Shown here: piece after piece, positions 18,730-27,633 of the stretch
Numbering within the stretch: the first letter of the stretch is position 1
Layout: each line of letters opens with the position of its first letter
The notes under the pieces: model-generated
Told to the model about the DNA's origin: nothing
The model's database searches: none
What the model saw: the letters and a program-made list of their open reading frames with translations, nothing else
Program-made: the position numbers and the translations under genes
From: Staphylococcus devriesei
Lineage (GTDB): Bacteria > Bacillota > Bacilli > Staphylococcales > Staphylococcaceae
Assembly: GCF_002902625.1 (NCBI RefSeq)
Contig: NZ_PPRG01000022.1
Coordinates: 1 to 64,000 of the forward strand
Reading direction: 5' to 3'
Length of the DNA: 64,000 nucleotides

Positions 18730-20154
18730 ATGACGACTAAAATTGAAAAATTAGCATTAAAAACTGCAGAGCTTACAAGACAAACACATGACTTAGGTAT
18801 TCCGGTTATGATCTTATTTGAAGGGGTCCCAACATCAGGTAAAACACGCTTAGCAAATGAATTATTGTTAAATTTTGATGCGAAGTATACTCACTTTATT
18901 GCGACACAATCATCACAAGGCGATGATTTGAGATATCAATTTTTACAAAAATATTGGAATACACTACCTAAAAAAGGTGATATTAATATCTACTTTAGAA
19001 GTTGGTACTCTCACTATTTAGATTATCGTGAAAATGAAATCAAGCATGATAAATATAAAAACTATGATGTATTAAAAGAACAAATTGATTCGTTTGAAGG
19101 TATGTTAGAACAAGATAATTATGAAATTATCAAGTTTTTCATAGATATTAATGAAGAAAAACGTCAAGAACATATTAAACAAACAAAGGCTAATCCGTTA
19201 ACACGTTGGAAAGTTCAAGAATATACCAATGTATTATCGACTCAAACTTATTTAGATGATATGCATGGATTTATTAAAAATGATAAAACATGGCAAATTA
19301 TCGACTACACAGAGCGCCAAAGTGCAACTGAAAAGATGTACGAACATATTATTAAACGTTTAGAAAAAGCCATTGAACAGCATAATAAAACTAAAAACAA
19401 ACGTGATGGTAAATTCACGCCAAACTTTACTACTAATTTATTTGATATTAATGTAGAAAAAGTTTCCAAAGGTCAATACAAATCATTAATCACTGACTTA
19501 CAAAATCGTATGCGAGAAATACAATTCGCATTATATGAAAGAAAAATTCCATTAATCTTAGTATTTGAAGGCATGGATGCAGCAGGTAAGGGTGGTAATA
19601 TCAAACGTATTAGAGAGAAACTTGACCCTACAGGTTATGAAGTCAATGGTATCAGTGCGCCAACAGACGTAGAGTTAAACCATCATTACTTATGGCGCTT
19701 TGCGAAAGATATGCCTCGAAGCGGTCATATCGAAATGTTTGATAGAAGTTGGTACGGTCGTGTACTTGTAGAACGTATCGAAGGGTTTGCGACAGTTAAA
19801 GAATGGCAACGTGCGTATGAAGAGATTAATGCTTTTGAAAAAATGTGGACAGATGAAGGCGCAATAATATTAAAATTCTTCCTTACATTAGATAAAGAAC
19901 AACAGTTAAAACGCTTTAAAGAACGCCAAGTTAACGTCCACAAACAATGGAAGATTACGGATGAAGACTGGCGTAACCGTGAAAAATGGGATTTATATGT
20001 CGAAGCAAGCCACGATATGATTGAAAAAACACATACAGACTACGCACCTTGGCTCGTTGTGCCTGCCGATCATAAGAAAACCTCACGCATTGAAATATTA
20101 AAATACATTATTCGTGAATGTGAAAAAGTCCTTTGGGGCGTAAAAGATTATTAA
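18730..20154 (+). CDS. Double-domain PPK2-family polyphosphate phosphotransferase, 474 aa
   Basis: Two tandem PPK2 domains are visible, the layout of polyphosphate:AMP phosphotransferases (class II). The first (about 15-210) has a P-loop-like EGVPTSGKT and the lid motif FRSWYSHYL; the second (about 250-470) has FEGMDAAGKGG and MFDRSWYGRVLVERIEG. In class II enzymes the second copy is usually catalytic, which agrees with its better motifs here. It should use polyphosphate to phosphorylate a nucleotide. AGGGTG precedes the ATG. Monocistronic. Confidence 0.85.
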   Translation: MTTKIEKLALKTAELTRQTHDLGIPVMILFEGVPTSGKTRLANELLLNFDAKYTHFIATQSSQGDDLRYQFLQKYWNTLPKKGDINIYFRSWYSHYLDYRENEIKHDKYKNYDVLKEQIDSFEGMLEQDNYEIIKFFIDINEEKRQEHIKQTKANPLTRWKVQEYTNVLSTQTYLDDMHGFIKNDKTWQIIDYTERQSATEKMYEHIIKRLEKAIEQHNKTKNKRDGKFTPNFTTNLFDINVEKVSKGQYKSLITDLQNRMREIQFALYERKIPLILVFEGMDAAGKGGNIKRIREKLDPTGYEVNGISAPTDVELNHHYLWRFAKDMPRSGHIEMFDRSWYGRVLVERIEGFATVKEWQRAYEEINAFEKMWTDEGAIILKFFLTLDKEQQLKRFKERQVNVHKQWKITDEDWRNREKWDLYVEASHDMIEKTHTDYAPWLVVPADHKKTSRIEILKYIIRECEKVLWGVKDY

Positions 20155-20216
20155 TACTATTAATATAGAAGAAAGACGATTCAAATAAGAAATTAAATAT
20201 TTAGAAATACATCAAT

Positions 20217-20265
20217 AAAGCATCGATTGAATTATTAAAATTTAGCCGATGCTTTATTTTTTTTG
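20217..20265 (+). terminator. Terminator after the PPK2 gene
   Basis: AAAGCATCG pairs with CGATGCTTT, followed by ATTTTTTTT. Confidence 0.85.
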
Positions 20266-20623
20266 AAACATCCTGTCATTTTTTGGCGATTATAAACACT
20301 AAATATAGACGATTAAACAAGTCTTAAGTTTTTGCATTATAATAGATAGAATAAGTGAATTTTAAATAACTACCACATCGTTAACATTGATTGAATATAA
20401 TCTGCAACTATATTAAGAATTTTTTTAAACATTCTAAAATGAAATATATATCTATACGAAGTATTATAAAGTTATTCAAGTCTGGCAAGATAGTATTTTC
20501 ATCCATATTTTATAGAATGATTTCATAAATTTTAACCAAACTATAAAGAAAATAAATAACGTCCAAATTATAAGAAATATTACGGTATTGTAACAAAACG
20601 GAAATTTGTAATATTACGAGCGT

Positions 20624-20640
20624 TGTAAAACGATTGTAAA
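20624..20640 (+). promoter_or_regulatory. WalR binding site
   Basis: TGTAAAACGATTGTAAA is a perfect direct repeat TGTWAH-N5-TGTWAH, the WalR/YycF box. It lies about 270 bases upstream of the IsaA-like gene. WalKR controls isaA, sceD and ssaA-type genes in staphylococci. Confidence 0.7.
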
Positions 20641-20910
20641 TTTCCCAAGAAAATAATGTAAAATCATGGTTCATGATGAAATTTTAAACAAAATACCCAG
20701 GAAATCATTGTTACAGAAGACAACAACAATATTTCAATGTTACAAAATCAATTCCTCATTGTAATTTTTTGTAAGATAAGCGTAATACTATTGGCGTTTT
20801 TTTATGATATAGTACTTATTGTCAAAAGTTAAACAACAGAGCAAAACACTATAACTAAAAAATTAACAATACGAAAAATATAAATTACATTTTTGGAGGA
20901 ATTATTTATT

Positions 20911-21660
20911 ATGAAAAAGACAGTTATCGCTTCATCATTAGCAGTAGCATTAGGAGTAACAGGTTATGCATTAACTTCAGACAACAGTGCACACGCATCT
21001 GAGTCAACATCTAACTATGATCAATTAGCTAACTTAGCTCAAAACAACCCATCAGAATTAAACGCTCACCCAGTACAAGCTGGTGCATACAACATCACAT
21101 TCGTTAAAGACGGTTTCCAATACAACTTCACTTCAAATGGTAAAACTTGGTCTTGGAACTACACTTACGTTGGTGGCGCTGACACAGCTTCAACAACTAC
21201 ACAAGTTACTCAAGCAGCTCCAGCAACTGATTACTCAGCTTCATACAACAACCAAGCTTCAACTCAATCAGTAAGCTCAAACCAACAAGCTAGCCACGCT
21301 AACGTAAAAACTGTATCTGCACCATCTACAAGCAGAACAACTAGCTACAGTGCACAAACAACTTCATACTCAGCACCTGCAGCATCAACTTCATCAGCTT
21401 CAACTGGTGGTTCAGTTAAAGCTCAATTCTTAGCTAACGGTGGTACTGAAGCAGCTTGGAACGCTATCGTAATGCCAGAATCAGGTGGTAACCCTAACGC
21501 AGTTAACCCATTAGGTTACAGAGGTTTAGGTCAAACTAAAGAATCTTGGGGTTCAGGTTCAGTAGCTTCACAAACTAAAGGTTTAATCAACTACGCTAAC
21601 AGCCGTTACGGTTCATTAAGCAACGCTATTGCTTTCCGTTCTAGCCATAACTGGTGGTAA
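20911..21660 (+). CDS. IsaA-like secreted wall protein with Apf-like C-terminus, 249 aa
   Basis: The signal peptide ends AHA-SES (residue 29). The N-terminal domain (about 35-100) carries ITFVKDGFQYNFTSNGKTWSW, nearly the IsaA sequence I know. A Ser/Thr/Ala/Gln-rich linker follows (about 105-170). The C-terminal domain (about 175-249) has the probable catalytic Glu in MPESGGNPNAVNP and ends SRYGSLSNAIAFRSSHNWW. That end resembles aggregation-promoting-factor-type transglycosylases rather than the SceD/IsaA domain. It should be exported and cleave or remodel peptidoglycan. GGAGG precedes the ATG. Codons are strongly optimised, as in abundant secreted proteins. Confidence 0.82.
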   Translation: MKKTVIASSLAVALGVTGYALTSDNSAHASESTSNYDQLANLAQNNPSELNAHPVQAGAYNITFVKDGFQYNFTSNGKTWSWNYTYVGGADTASTTTQVTQAAPATDYSASYNNQASTQSVSSNQQASHANVKTVSAPSTSRTTSYSAQTTSYSAPAASTSSASTGGSVKAQFLANGGTEAAWNAIVMPESGGNPNAVNPLGYRGLGQTKESWGSGSVASQTKGLINYANSRYGSLSNAIAFRSSHNWW

Positions 21661-21703
21661 GATTTACAGAAATAACTGGATAGCATATCGAGTTATTGAA
21701 GAG

Positions 21704-21733
21704 AGAGGTAGACATATGTCGGCCTCTTTTTTT
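21704..21733 (+). terminator. Terminator after the IsaA-like gene
   Basis: GAGAGG, a GACATATGTC self-pairing core and CCTCT, followed by eight T's. Confidence 0.82.
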
Positions 21734-21755
21734 TAGTTATTTAATATACACTGTA

Positions 21756-21781
21756 GTTTAAAGTTTATCGATACGCGTTAT
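21756..21781 (+). promoter_or_regulatory. Candidate sigma-B promoter of the crt operon
   Basis: GTTTAA, 14 bases, then CGTTAT (consensus GTTTAA-N12-15-GGGTAT). It lies 43 bases before crtO. The crt operon of S. aureus is sigma-B dependent, which supports this, but the -10 match is only moderate. Confidence 0.5.
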
Positions 21782-21823
21782 AGGAAATATTAAGGACTAA
21801 TAATTAGAAAGTGTTGACGATAT

Positions 21824-22318
21824 ATGACATTAAAAAAGGTTGTAACACTTGGAATATTCCATAGTATGTATTGGTTTTCTATTCAAATGACCATTTCTTA
21901 CCTTTTCGCGAAGTTACCACTTACTTTTTTTGAAAAGTACGGACATGTATTTAAGTCTTTATCATGGGAAGAAAATGGTAATTTATGGAATACGTTGGTT
22001 CAAATTAATAGATGGAAGAAATATATACCAGAAGGTAACAAGCTAATTCCAAATATATACAATAAGAAACAATTAACATCATTTAAAACATCCAATATAT
22101 ACAGAATGATATTAGAAATGCGACGTGCAGAGTTGGTACACTGGTTATCGATTTTACCCGTAATAGTGTTTGTAAAAGCACCTCGATATATTAAAATAAT
22201 TAATTTTTGCTATGCGTTATTAGCCAACATCCCAATTATTGTGGCACAACGCTATAATCGTCCGAGATTAGAACGCTATTATCAATTGAAAAGGAAACGA
22301 GGCGAACACGATGTCTAA
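21824..22318 (+). CDS. crtO: Glycosyl-4,4'-diaponeurosporenoate acyltransferase CrtO, 164 aa
   Basis: CrtO adds the fatty acyl group to the glucose of the carotenoid, the last step to staphyloxanthin. It is a small membrane protein with two hydrophobic regions (about 8-30 and 105-140). It shares with the S. aureus protein the pattern [16 protein letters not shown] and [19 protein letters not shown]. It is first in the operon and overlaps crtP by eight bases. No strong ribosome binding site precedes the ATG. Confidence 0.92.
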   Translation: MTLKKVVTLGIFHSMYWFSIQMTISYLFAKLPLTFFEKYGHVFKSLSWEENGNLWNTLVQINRWKKYIPEGNKLIPNIYNKKQLTSFKTSNIYRMILEMRRAELVHWLSILPVIVFVKAPRYIKIINFCYALLANIPIIVAQRYNRPRLERYYQLKRKRGEHDV

Positions 22319-23804
22319 AAAAAGTATTATAGTGATTGGCGGAGGTTTAGGCGGCATCTCAGCAGCCATCCGACTAGCTCAAAGTGGCTACGATGTCACA
22401 TTATATGAGAAAAATAATCATATCGGTGGTAAGGTGAATCGTCTTGAAACGCAAGGCTTTGGCTTTGACTTGGGCCCATCTATTTTAACGATGCCTTACA
22501 TATTTGAAAATTTATTCCGTTATAGTCATAAAAATATGGCAGATTATGTCACGATTGAACGTTTGCCATTGCAATGGCGCAGTTTCTTTACAAATGGTGA
22601 AACTATTGATCTATATGAAGATTTAAATCAAATGTTGAAAGCTAACGACAATTTAAATGAAGAAGATATTCAACAAGTACATGATTTTCTTAACTATGCA
22701 GAGAAAGTACACCGCTTTACAGAGGAAGGTTATTTTGCGTTAGGGCTTGATACGGTATCTGAAATCATTAAATATCAAGGTCCTTTCACTGCGTTAAAAG
22801 GCGTCGATTACTTTTCAACGATGCAACAAGCTATTAATCGCTATGTTAAGAAACAAGAATTAAGAGATATGTTGGGTTACTTCATTAAATATGTAGGTTC
22901 TTCTTCATATGATGCGCCAGCTGTATTAACGTTATTAATACATATGCAATATGAACAAGGGTTATGGTACGTTAAAGGTGGCATTCATCTTCTTGCGCAA
23001 GCACTAGAACGTTTAGCACGTGAAGAAGGTGTAGATATTCATACTGGCGTAGACATTAAAAGTATTGATACTTATTTCCATCGCGTGTCAGGTGTAAGGT
23101 TAGATGATGGCACGCATGTTGAGGCTGACTACATTGTAGCGAATAGAGAAGTGGTTCCAACCTACCGTGATTTGCTTCATTTTTCAGAGGAAAAGTTGGC
23201 TAAATTAGAAAAAACGTATGAGCCAGCTAGTTCTGGGTATGTGATGCACTTAGGCGTAGACAAGCAGTACCCACAACTGGCGCATCACAATTTCTTATTC
23301 TCAAGCGATTCTAAACGCAATTATCATGAAGTCTTTCACGACAAGGTTTTACCACAAGATCCAACTATCTATTTAGTCAATTCTAATAAAACTGATGCGG
23401 CGCAAGCACCTACAGGCTATGAGAATTTGAAGGTCTTGCCACATATTCCATATATTCAAAATGAACCGTTTACTGAAGCACAATATGCTCAGTTTCGTGA
23501 ACGTGTCTTAGATAAATTAGAACGCATGGGTCTAACAGACTTACGCCAACATATTGTATATGAAGATGTGTGGACGCCTCATGATATAGAGCGACATTAT
23601 GCTTCTAATAAAGGTGCGATATATGGTGTGGTTGCTGATAGAAAGAAAAATAAAGGCTTTAAGTTTCCTAAACAAAGTCAACACTTCGATAACTTGTTCT
23701 TTGTTGGTGGTTCTGTTAATCCAGGTGGCGGTATGCCAATGGTAACGTTAAGTGGTCAACAAGTCGCTGATAAAATTAATCAACTTGAACAAGATCGTCA
23801 TTAA
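22311..23804 (+). CDS. crtP: 4,4'-diaponeurosporene oxidase CrtP, 497 aa
   Basis: CrtP oxidises the terminal methyl of 4,4'-diaponeurosporene to the aldehyde/acid level. The N-terminus has the FAD fold [20 protein letters not shown] with the following acidic LYEKN. The C-terminus has the carotenoid oxidase signature [20 protein letters not shown]. Length equals the S. aureus enzyme. Translationally coupled to crtO. CrtN below is the sister enzyme and differs in the same motif. Confidence 0.94.
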   Translation: MSKKSIIVIGGGLGGISAAIRLAQSGYDVTLYEKNNHIGGKVNRLETQGFGFDLGPSILTMPYIFENLFRYSHKNMADYVTIERLPLQWRSFFTNGETIDLYEDLNQMLKANDNLNEEDIQQVHDFLNYAEKVHRFTEEGYFALGLDTVSEIIKYQGPFTALKGVDYFSTMQQAINRYVKKQELRDMLGYFIKYVGSSSYDAPAVLTLLIHMQYEQGLWYVKGGIHLLAQALERLAREEGVDIHTGVDIKSIDTYFHRVSGVRLDDGTHVEADYIVANREVVPTYRDLLHFSEEKLAKLEKTYEPASSGYVMHLGVDKQYPQLAHHNFLFSSDSKRNYHEVFHDKVLPQDPTIYLVNSNKTDAAQAPTGYENLKVLPHIPYIQNEPFTEAQYAQFRERVLDKLERMGLTDLRQHIVYEDVWTPHDIERHYASNKGAIYGVVADRKKNKGFKFPKQSQHFDNLFFVGGSVNPGGGMPMVTLSGQQVADKINQLEQDRH

Positions 23805-23831
23805 GTGTAAATATAATGAGGTGAATGATAA

Positions 23832-24962
23832 ATGAAAGGTTTAGAGATATTACTTCATAGCTTTATAGGCATTTCATCCTTGTGTGGTCACTTCATGTAT
23901 AATAAACGGCATTTGCTACATTTTCAAAAGTCAAAAGTTGTTGATAAAGACCTGACTGTAAGTATTATTATCCCAGCGCGCGATGAAGCGAAACGGCTGC
24001 CCAAATTATTGAAAAGTATAGCCCGACAATCGATAAAAGCTGAAGTCATTGTAATGGATGATGGCTCCAAAGATAATACGGTTGAAGTGGCTAATGAATT
24101 TGGGGCATGTGTATATCGAGTTGGGGAGAATACTGATAATAAACGTTGGTATGGTAAATCCTATGCGTGTTATGAAGGTGTGAAACATGCAACCTCTAAG
24201 ACGATAATATTTATAGATGCAGATGTCGTATTAATGAATGAACATGTGTTAGAAGCGATAATGCAAACTTATGCTCAACAATCGTATCGCGGTTTATTAA
24301 GTGTTCAACCTTATCACATTGTACAACGACCGTATGAACAAGCATCAGCTTTATTTAATTTAATGACGGTAGTAGGTATGAACCAATCATCAACCTTGGC
24401 TAACTCTCAAACTCAATCTTTGGCATTTGGTCCAGTTACAGTCATGAATCAAACAGATTATGCTTTAACGGAAGGTCATAAAAGTGCGCAAACACATATC
24501 ATTGAGGGTTTCGCTTTAGGTCAAGCCTTTCAACAACATCATCTACCCGTGACGGCTTACGAAGGACAAGGGCATATCGGCTTTAGAATGTATGAAGAAG
24601 GCCCTAAATCGTTAGTCGAAGGTTGGACAAAGCATTTAGCAGTAGGCGCCTCGGCAACACAAGGACATATCATGGCAATGATTATTATTTGGATGATAGG
24701 CACGATGACTTCAAATTTAGCTTTAATTTTGGGATTAGTAGTGAAATCATTGTCATTTAAGCGTATATGTGTATCATATGGAATATACACAATACAATTT
24801 GTGAAATTACATAAAAGAGTAGGTAGCTTTTCACTCTTATTTTTAATACTGAATCCACTTTTATTTTGGATATTTATTTTGATTTTTATGAATTCATATC
24901 GTCACATTTATTTTACGAAAACGGTAAAATGGAAGGGACGTACTTTTAATATTAATGATTAA
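23832..24962 (+). CDS. crtQ: 4,4'-diaponeurosporenoate glycosyltransferase CrtQ, 376 aa
   Basis: CrtQ attaches glucose to the carboxyl end of diaponeurosporenoate. It is a GT2-family enzyme: a first membrane helix, SIIIPARDEAKRLPKLLKS at about residue 44, the metal-binding DADV near 133, and two or three C-terminal membrane helices from about 275 on. GAGGTGAA precedes the ATG. Its stop overlaps an in-frame ATG of the crtM region; the true crtM start is 20 bases on. Confidence 0.94.
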   Translation: MKGLEILLHSFIGISSLCGHFMYNKRHLLHFQKSKVVDKDLTVSIIIPARDEAKRLPKLLKSIARQSIKAEVIVMDDGSKDNTVEVANEFGACVYRVGENTDNKRWYGKSYACYEGVKHATSKTIIFIDADVVLMNEHVLEAIMQTYAQQSYRGLLSVQPYHIVQRPYEQASALFNLMTVVGMNQSSTLANSQTQSLAFGPVTVMNQTDYALTEGHKSAQTHIIEGFALGQAFQQHHLPVTAYEGQGHIGFRMYEEGPKSLVEGWTKHLAVGASATQGHIMAMIIIWMIGTMTSNLALILGLVVKSLSFKRICVSYGIYTIQFVKLHKRVGSFSLLFLILNPLLFWIFILIFMNSYRHIYFTKTVKWKGRTFNIND

Positions 24963-24982
24963 TGCATAACAGGGGGTTCTCC

Positions 24983-25846
24983 ATGAGAACATTAGAAGAA
25001 AGTTATCAATATTGTCATCAAATTATGAAAGATTATTCTAAAAGTTTTTCATATGCATTTGATATGTTGCCAGAACAACAACGACAAGCTATCTGGGCGA
25101 TTTATGCCGTATGTCGAATTGTTGATGATAGTATCGATATACATCAAGATGTGGACTATTTACATAAAATCCGACGTGACGTTCAATTAGTTGAACAACA
25201 CGCAACAATACCTGAAACGTTTGAAAGTGATGAGGCTATTATGACGGCATTTGCCGATACTGCAACACATTTTCAAATGAATTACCAAGCCCTTTATGAC
25301 CTGATTGATGCAGTAGAAGCAGACCAAGATTTCGAAATGTTCGAGACAGATCAAGGGTTACTAGATTATTGCTATGGAGTTGCAGGCACGGTAGGCGTAT
25401 TGTTGATTCCAATTTTAGCAACGCCACCAACTGATGAAGCTTATGAATATGGTAAGCAACTAGGTGAAGCTTTGCAGTTAACTAATATCTTACGCGATGT
25501 AGGTGAAGATTTTGAAAATGGACGCATCTACTTTAGTGTGAAACGTTTAAAAGCGTATGACGTTTCAATCGCGGAAGAGGTAGAGCGTTCTAAGCCATCA
25601 GAAGCCTATAAAAAATTATGGGAAAGCTATGCTAAACTCGCAGATGATAATTATAACGAAGTTTTAAACCATCTAGAAGTATACAACGAAGAAGCACGTA
25701 TGATTATTGAGTTAGCCGCAGAAGTATATCGAGGCATTTTAACTGAAGCAAGAAAAGCAGATTACACGCTAAAAAACCGTGTCTATGTATCAACATGGAA
25801 GAAAAACAAAATCTACCGTCAATTAAAGAAAAAATATAAAGTATAG
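24983..25846 (+). CDS. crtM: Dehydrosqualene synthase CrtM, 287 aa
   Basis: CrtM condenses two farnesyl diphosphates head to head to dehydrosqualene, committing isoprenoids to pigment. Both Asp-rich motifs that bind Mg-diphosphate are present: DDSID in VCRIVDDSIDIH (about residue 48) and NILRDVGEDFENGRIYF (about 170). The start at 24983 has GGGGG eight bases upstream and gives 287 residues, the size of the S. aureus enzyme; a longer reading from 24962 is less likely. The mevalonate genes in this window supply its substrate. Confidence 0.95.
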   Translation: MRTLEESYQYCHQIMKDYSKSFSYAFDMLPEQQRQAIWAIYAVCRIVDDSIDIHQDVDYLHKIRRDVQLVEQHATIPETFESDEAIMTAFADTATHFQMNYQALYDLIDAVEADQDFEMFETDQGLLDYCYGVAGTVGVLLIPILATPPTDEAYEYGKQLGEALQLTNILRDVGEDFENGRIYFSVKRLKAYDVSIAEEVERSKPSEAYKKLWESYAKLADDNYNEVLNHLEVYNEEARMIIELAAEVYRGILTEARKADYTLKNRVYVSTWKKNKIYRQLKKKYKV

Positions 25847-25857
25847 GTGGGAAAGAT

Positions 25858-27363
25858 ATGAAGATAGCCGTAGTAGGCGCAGGGGTAACCGGGTTAGCAG
25901 CAGCCGCTAGATTAGCTGCACATGGACATCAAGTGACAATCTTCGAGAAGAACGAACAAGTAGGCGGACGTATGAGCCAATTTAAAAAGGATGGCTTTAC
26001 ATTTGATATGGGACCGACCATTGTAATGGTTCCAGATGTGTATAGAGCTGTATTTGAGGAAAGTGGTAAACGTTTTGAAGATTACATAGATATGAGACAA
26101 CTGACGCATATCTTTGATATCTATTTCTCGGATAAAGATAAAGTAAGTGTGTCGACTGATTTAGCGCAGTTAAGCCAAGCGCTAGAAGCTATCGAACCTG
26201 GTTCAACGCCAGGGTTTATGCAGTTCTTAACCGACGTGTATAGACGTTATGAAGTTGCACGTAAATATTTCTTAGAACGTACCTTCCGTAAGCCGAGTGA
26301 GTTTTACAATCCACTGACGTTATATCGTGGTCTTAAACTAAGAACGTTTAGCAAAGCGAATCAACTTATTGACGATTACGTTTCTAATGAAAAGATTCGT
26401 AAATTACTCGCGTTCCAAACGTTATATATAGGTATCGATCCTAAACAAGGGCCATCTATTTATTCAATTATTCCAATGATTGAAATGGTCCATGGCGTGC
26501 ACTATATTAAAGGTGGAATGTATGGATTAGCACAAGGTTTATTAAAACTTGGCCAAGATTTAGGTGTTGAAGTTCGATTAAACGCAGATGTACAAGAAAT
26601 TATTATCGACCCTAAATTTAAACGTGCAGATGGTTTACGTGTGAATGATGAAATCCATCGCTTTGATAAAGTGTTATGTACTGCAGATTTCCCGTATGTC
26701 GCGCAACATTTGATGCCATCTCATGCACCATTGAAGAAATATTCTCCTGAAAAGGTAGACAACATGGACTACTCATGTTCAGCTTTTCTTATCTATGCCG
26801 GTATAAATAGAGAGTTACGTGATAAAGTACATGTGCATAATGTTGTATTCGCTAAAGACTTTAGAGGCAATATTGATGATATCTTTAGTGGTAAAATGCC
26901 AGATGACCCTTCTTTATATCTTTATTTTCCAGCAGTAGAAGACGACGAGTTAGCGCCAAAAGGTCAAACTGGAATGTACGTGCTTATGCCTGTCCCAGAA
27001 TTGAAAACAGGTGAAATTGATTGGAATGACCCAAATGAGATTGAACGCGCCAAAGAAGTGGTTTATAGCAAAATAGAAACAATTGAAGAACTTAAAGATG
27101 TGCGTAAAGATGTAGTTTCAGAAACAATCTTTACACCGCTAGACTTTGAAAGTCGTTATAACGCTAAATTTGGTACGGCATTTGGTTTAATGCCTACTCT
27201 TACACAAAGTAACTATTATCGTCCAGCTAACGTGTCGAAAGATTATAAGGATTTATACTTCGCAGGCGCAAGTACACATCCTGGTGCAGGCGTGCCAATT
27301 GTCTTAACGAGCGCTAAAATCACGGCAGAAGCAATGTTAGAAGATATTAATAAAGGAATTTAA
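25858..27363 (+). CDS. crtN: Dehydrosqualene desaturase CrtN, 501 aa
   Basis: CrtN introduces three double bonds into dehydrosqualene, giving yellow 4,4'-diaponeurosporene. The N-terminal FAD motif is VVGAGVTGLAAAARLAAHGH; the C-terminal desaturase signature is YFAGASTHPGAGVPIVLTSA. GGTGGG precedes the ATG, 11 bases after crtM. It ends the operon; no clear terminator follows before the next promoter. Confidence 0.95.
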   Translation: MKIAVVGAGVTGLAAAARLAAHGHQVTIFEKNEQVGGRMSQFKKDGFTFDMGPTIVMVPDVYRAVFEESGKRFEDYIDMRQLTHIFDIYFSDKDKVSVSTDLAQLSQALEAIEPGSTPGFMQFLTDVYRRYEVARKYFLERTFRKPSEFYNPLTLYRGLKLRTFSKANQLIDDYVSNEKIRKLLAFQTLYIGIDPKQGPSIYSIIPMIEMVHGVHYIKGGMYGLAQGLLKLGQDLGVEVRLNADVQEIIIDPKFKRADGLRVNDEIHRFDKVLCTADFPYVAQHLMPSHAPLKKYSPEKVDNMDYSCSAFLIYAGINRELRDKVHVHNVVFAKDFRGNIDDIFSGKMPDDPSLYLYFPAVEDDELAPKGQTGMYVLMPVPELKTGEIDWNDPNEIERAKEVVYSKIETIEELKDVRKDVVSETIFTPLDFESRYNAKFGTAFGLMPTLTQSNYYRPANVSKDYKDLYFAGASTHPGAGVPIVLTSAKITAEAMLEDINKGI

Positions 27364-27401
27364 ATACTAAATAGTTAGATTAAATCTGAAAATTATAAAT
27401 A

Positions 27402-27429
27402 TTGACAATATTTTACGACCTGATAAAAT
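27402..27429 (+). promoter_or_regulatory. Sigma-A promoter before the second SAM riboswitch
   Basis: TTGACA, a 16-base spacer and TAAAAT, about 20 bases upstream of the aptamer. Confidence 0.7.
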
Positions 27430-27448
27430 AAATAGTAATTCAAAAGAA

Positions 27449-27556
27449 CTTATCCAGAGAAGTGAAGGGATTTGGCCCGATGAAACTTCAGCAACAGGCT
27501 TAACATATAAATAGTACTGTGCTAATTCCAAAGAGGTAACGCCTCACAGATAAGTG
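27449..27556 (+). promoter_or_regulatory. SAM-I riboswitch (S box) of the aminotransferase operon
   Basis: CTTATCCAGAGAAGTG, AGGGATTTGGCCCGATGAAAC, TTCAGCAACAGGC, GTGCTAATTCC and the closing GATAAG match the S-box pattern. It places the two downstream genes under S-adenosylmethionine control. Confidence 0.94.
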
Positions 27557-27568
27557 TCATGTACAAAA

Positions 27569-27610
27569 TAACGCTATATGCCACTTGGGAAAGTGGTGTA
27601 TAGCGTTATT
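27569..27610 (+). terminator. Strong hairpin after the SAM aptamer
   Basis: TAACGCTATA-TG-CCACTT pairs with AAGTGG-TG-TATAGCGTTA, about 16 base pairs. The following run is TTATTACT, a weak U-tract for an intrinsic terminator. The ribosome binding site is 10 bases on. Confidence 0.7.
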
Positions 27611-27633
27611 ACTATATCTAAAGGGGGATCAAG

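Larger units (their letters stand above)
20155..20880 (+). other. Long control region before the IsaA-like gene
   Basis: No gene is visible in these 726 bases. They contain the terminator of the PPK2 gene (20217-20265), a WalR box (20624-20640) and a second WalR-like pair with four-base spacing near 20759-20774. The region is AT-rich, typical of a strongly regulated wall-hydrolase gene. Confidence 0.55.

Noticed and set aside
20759-20774. Second WalR box before the IsaA-like gene
   Set aside because: The TGTAA half-sites are four bases apart and not five; treated only as a weak similarity.
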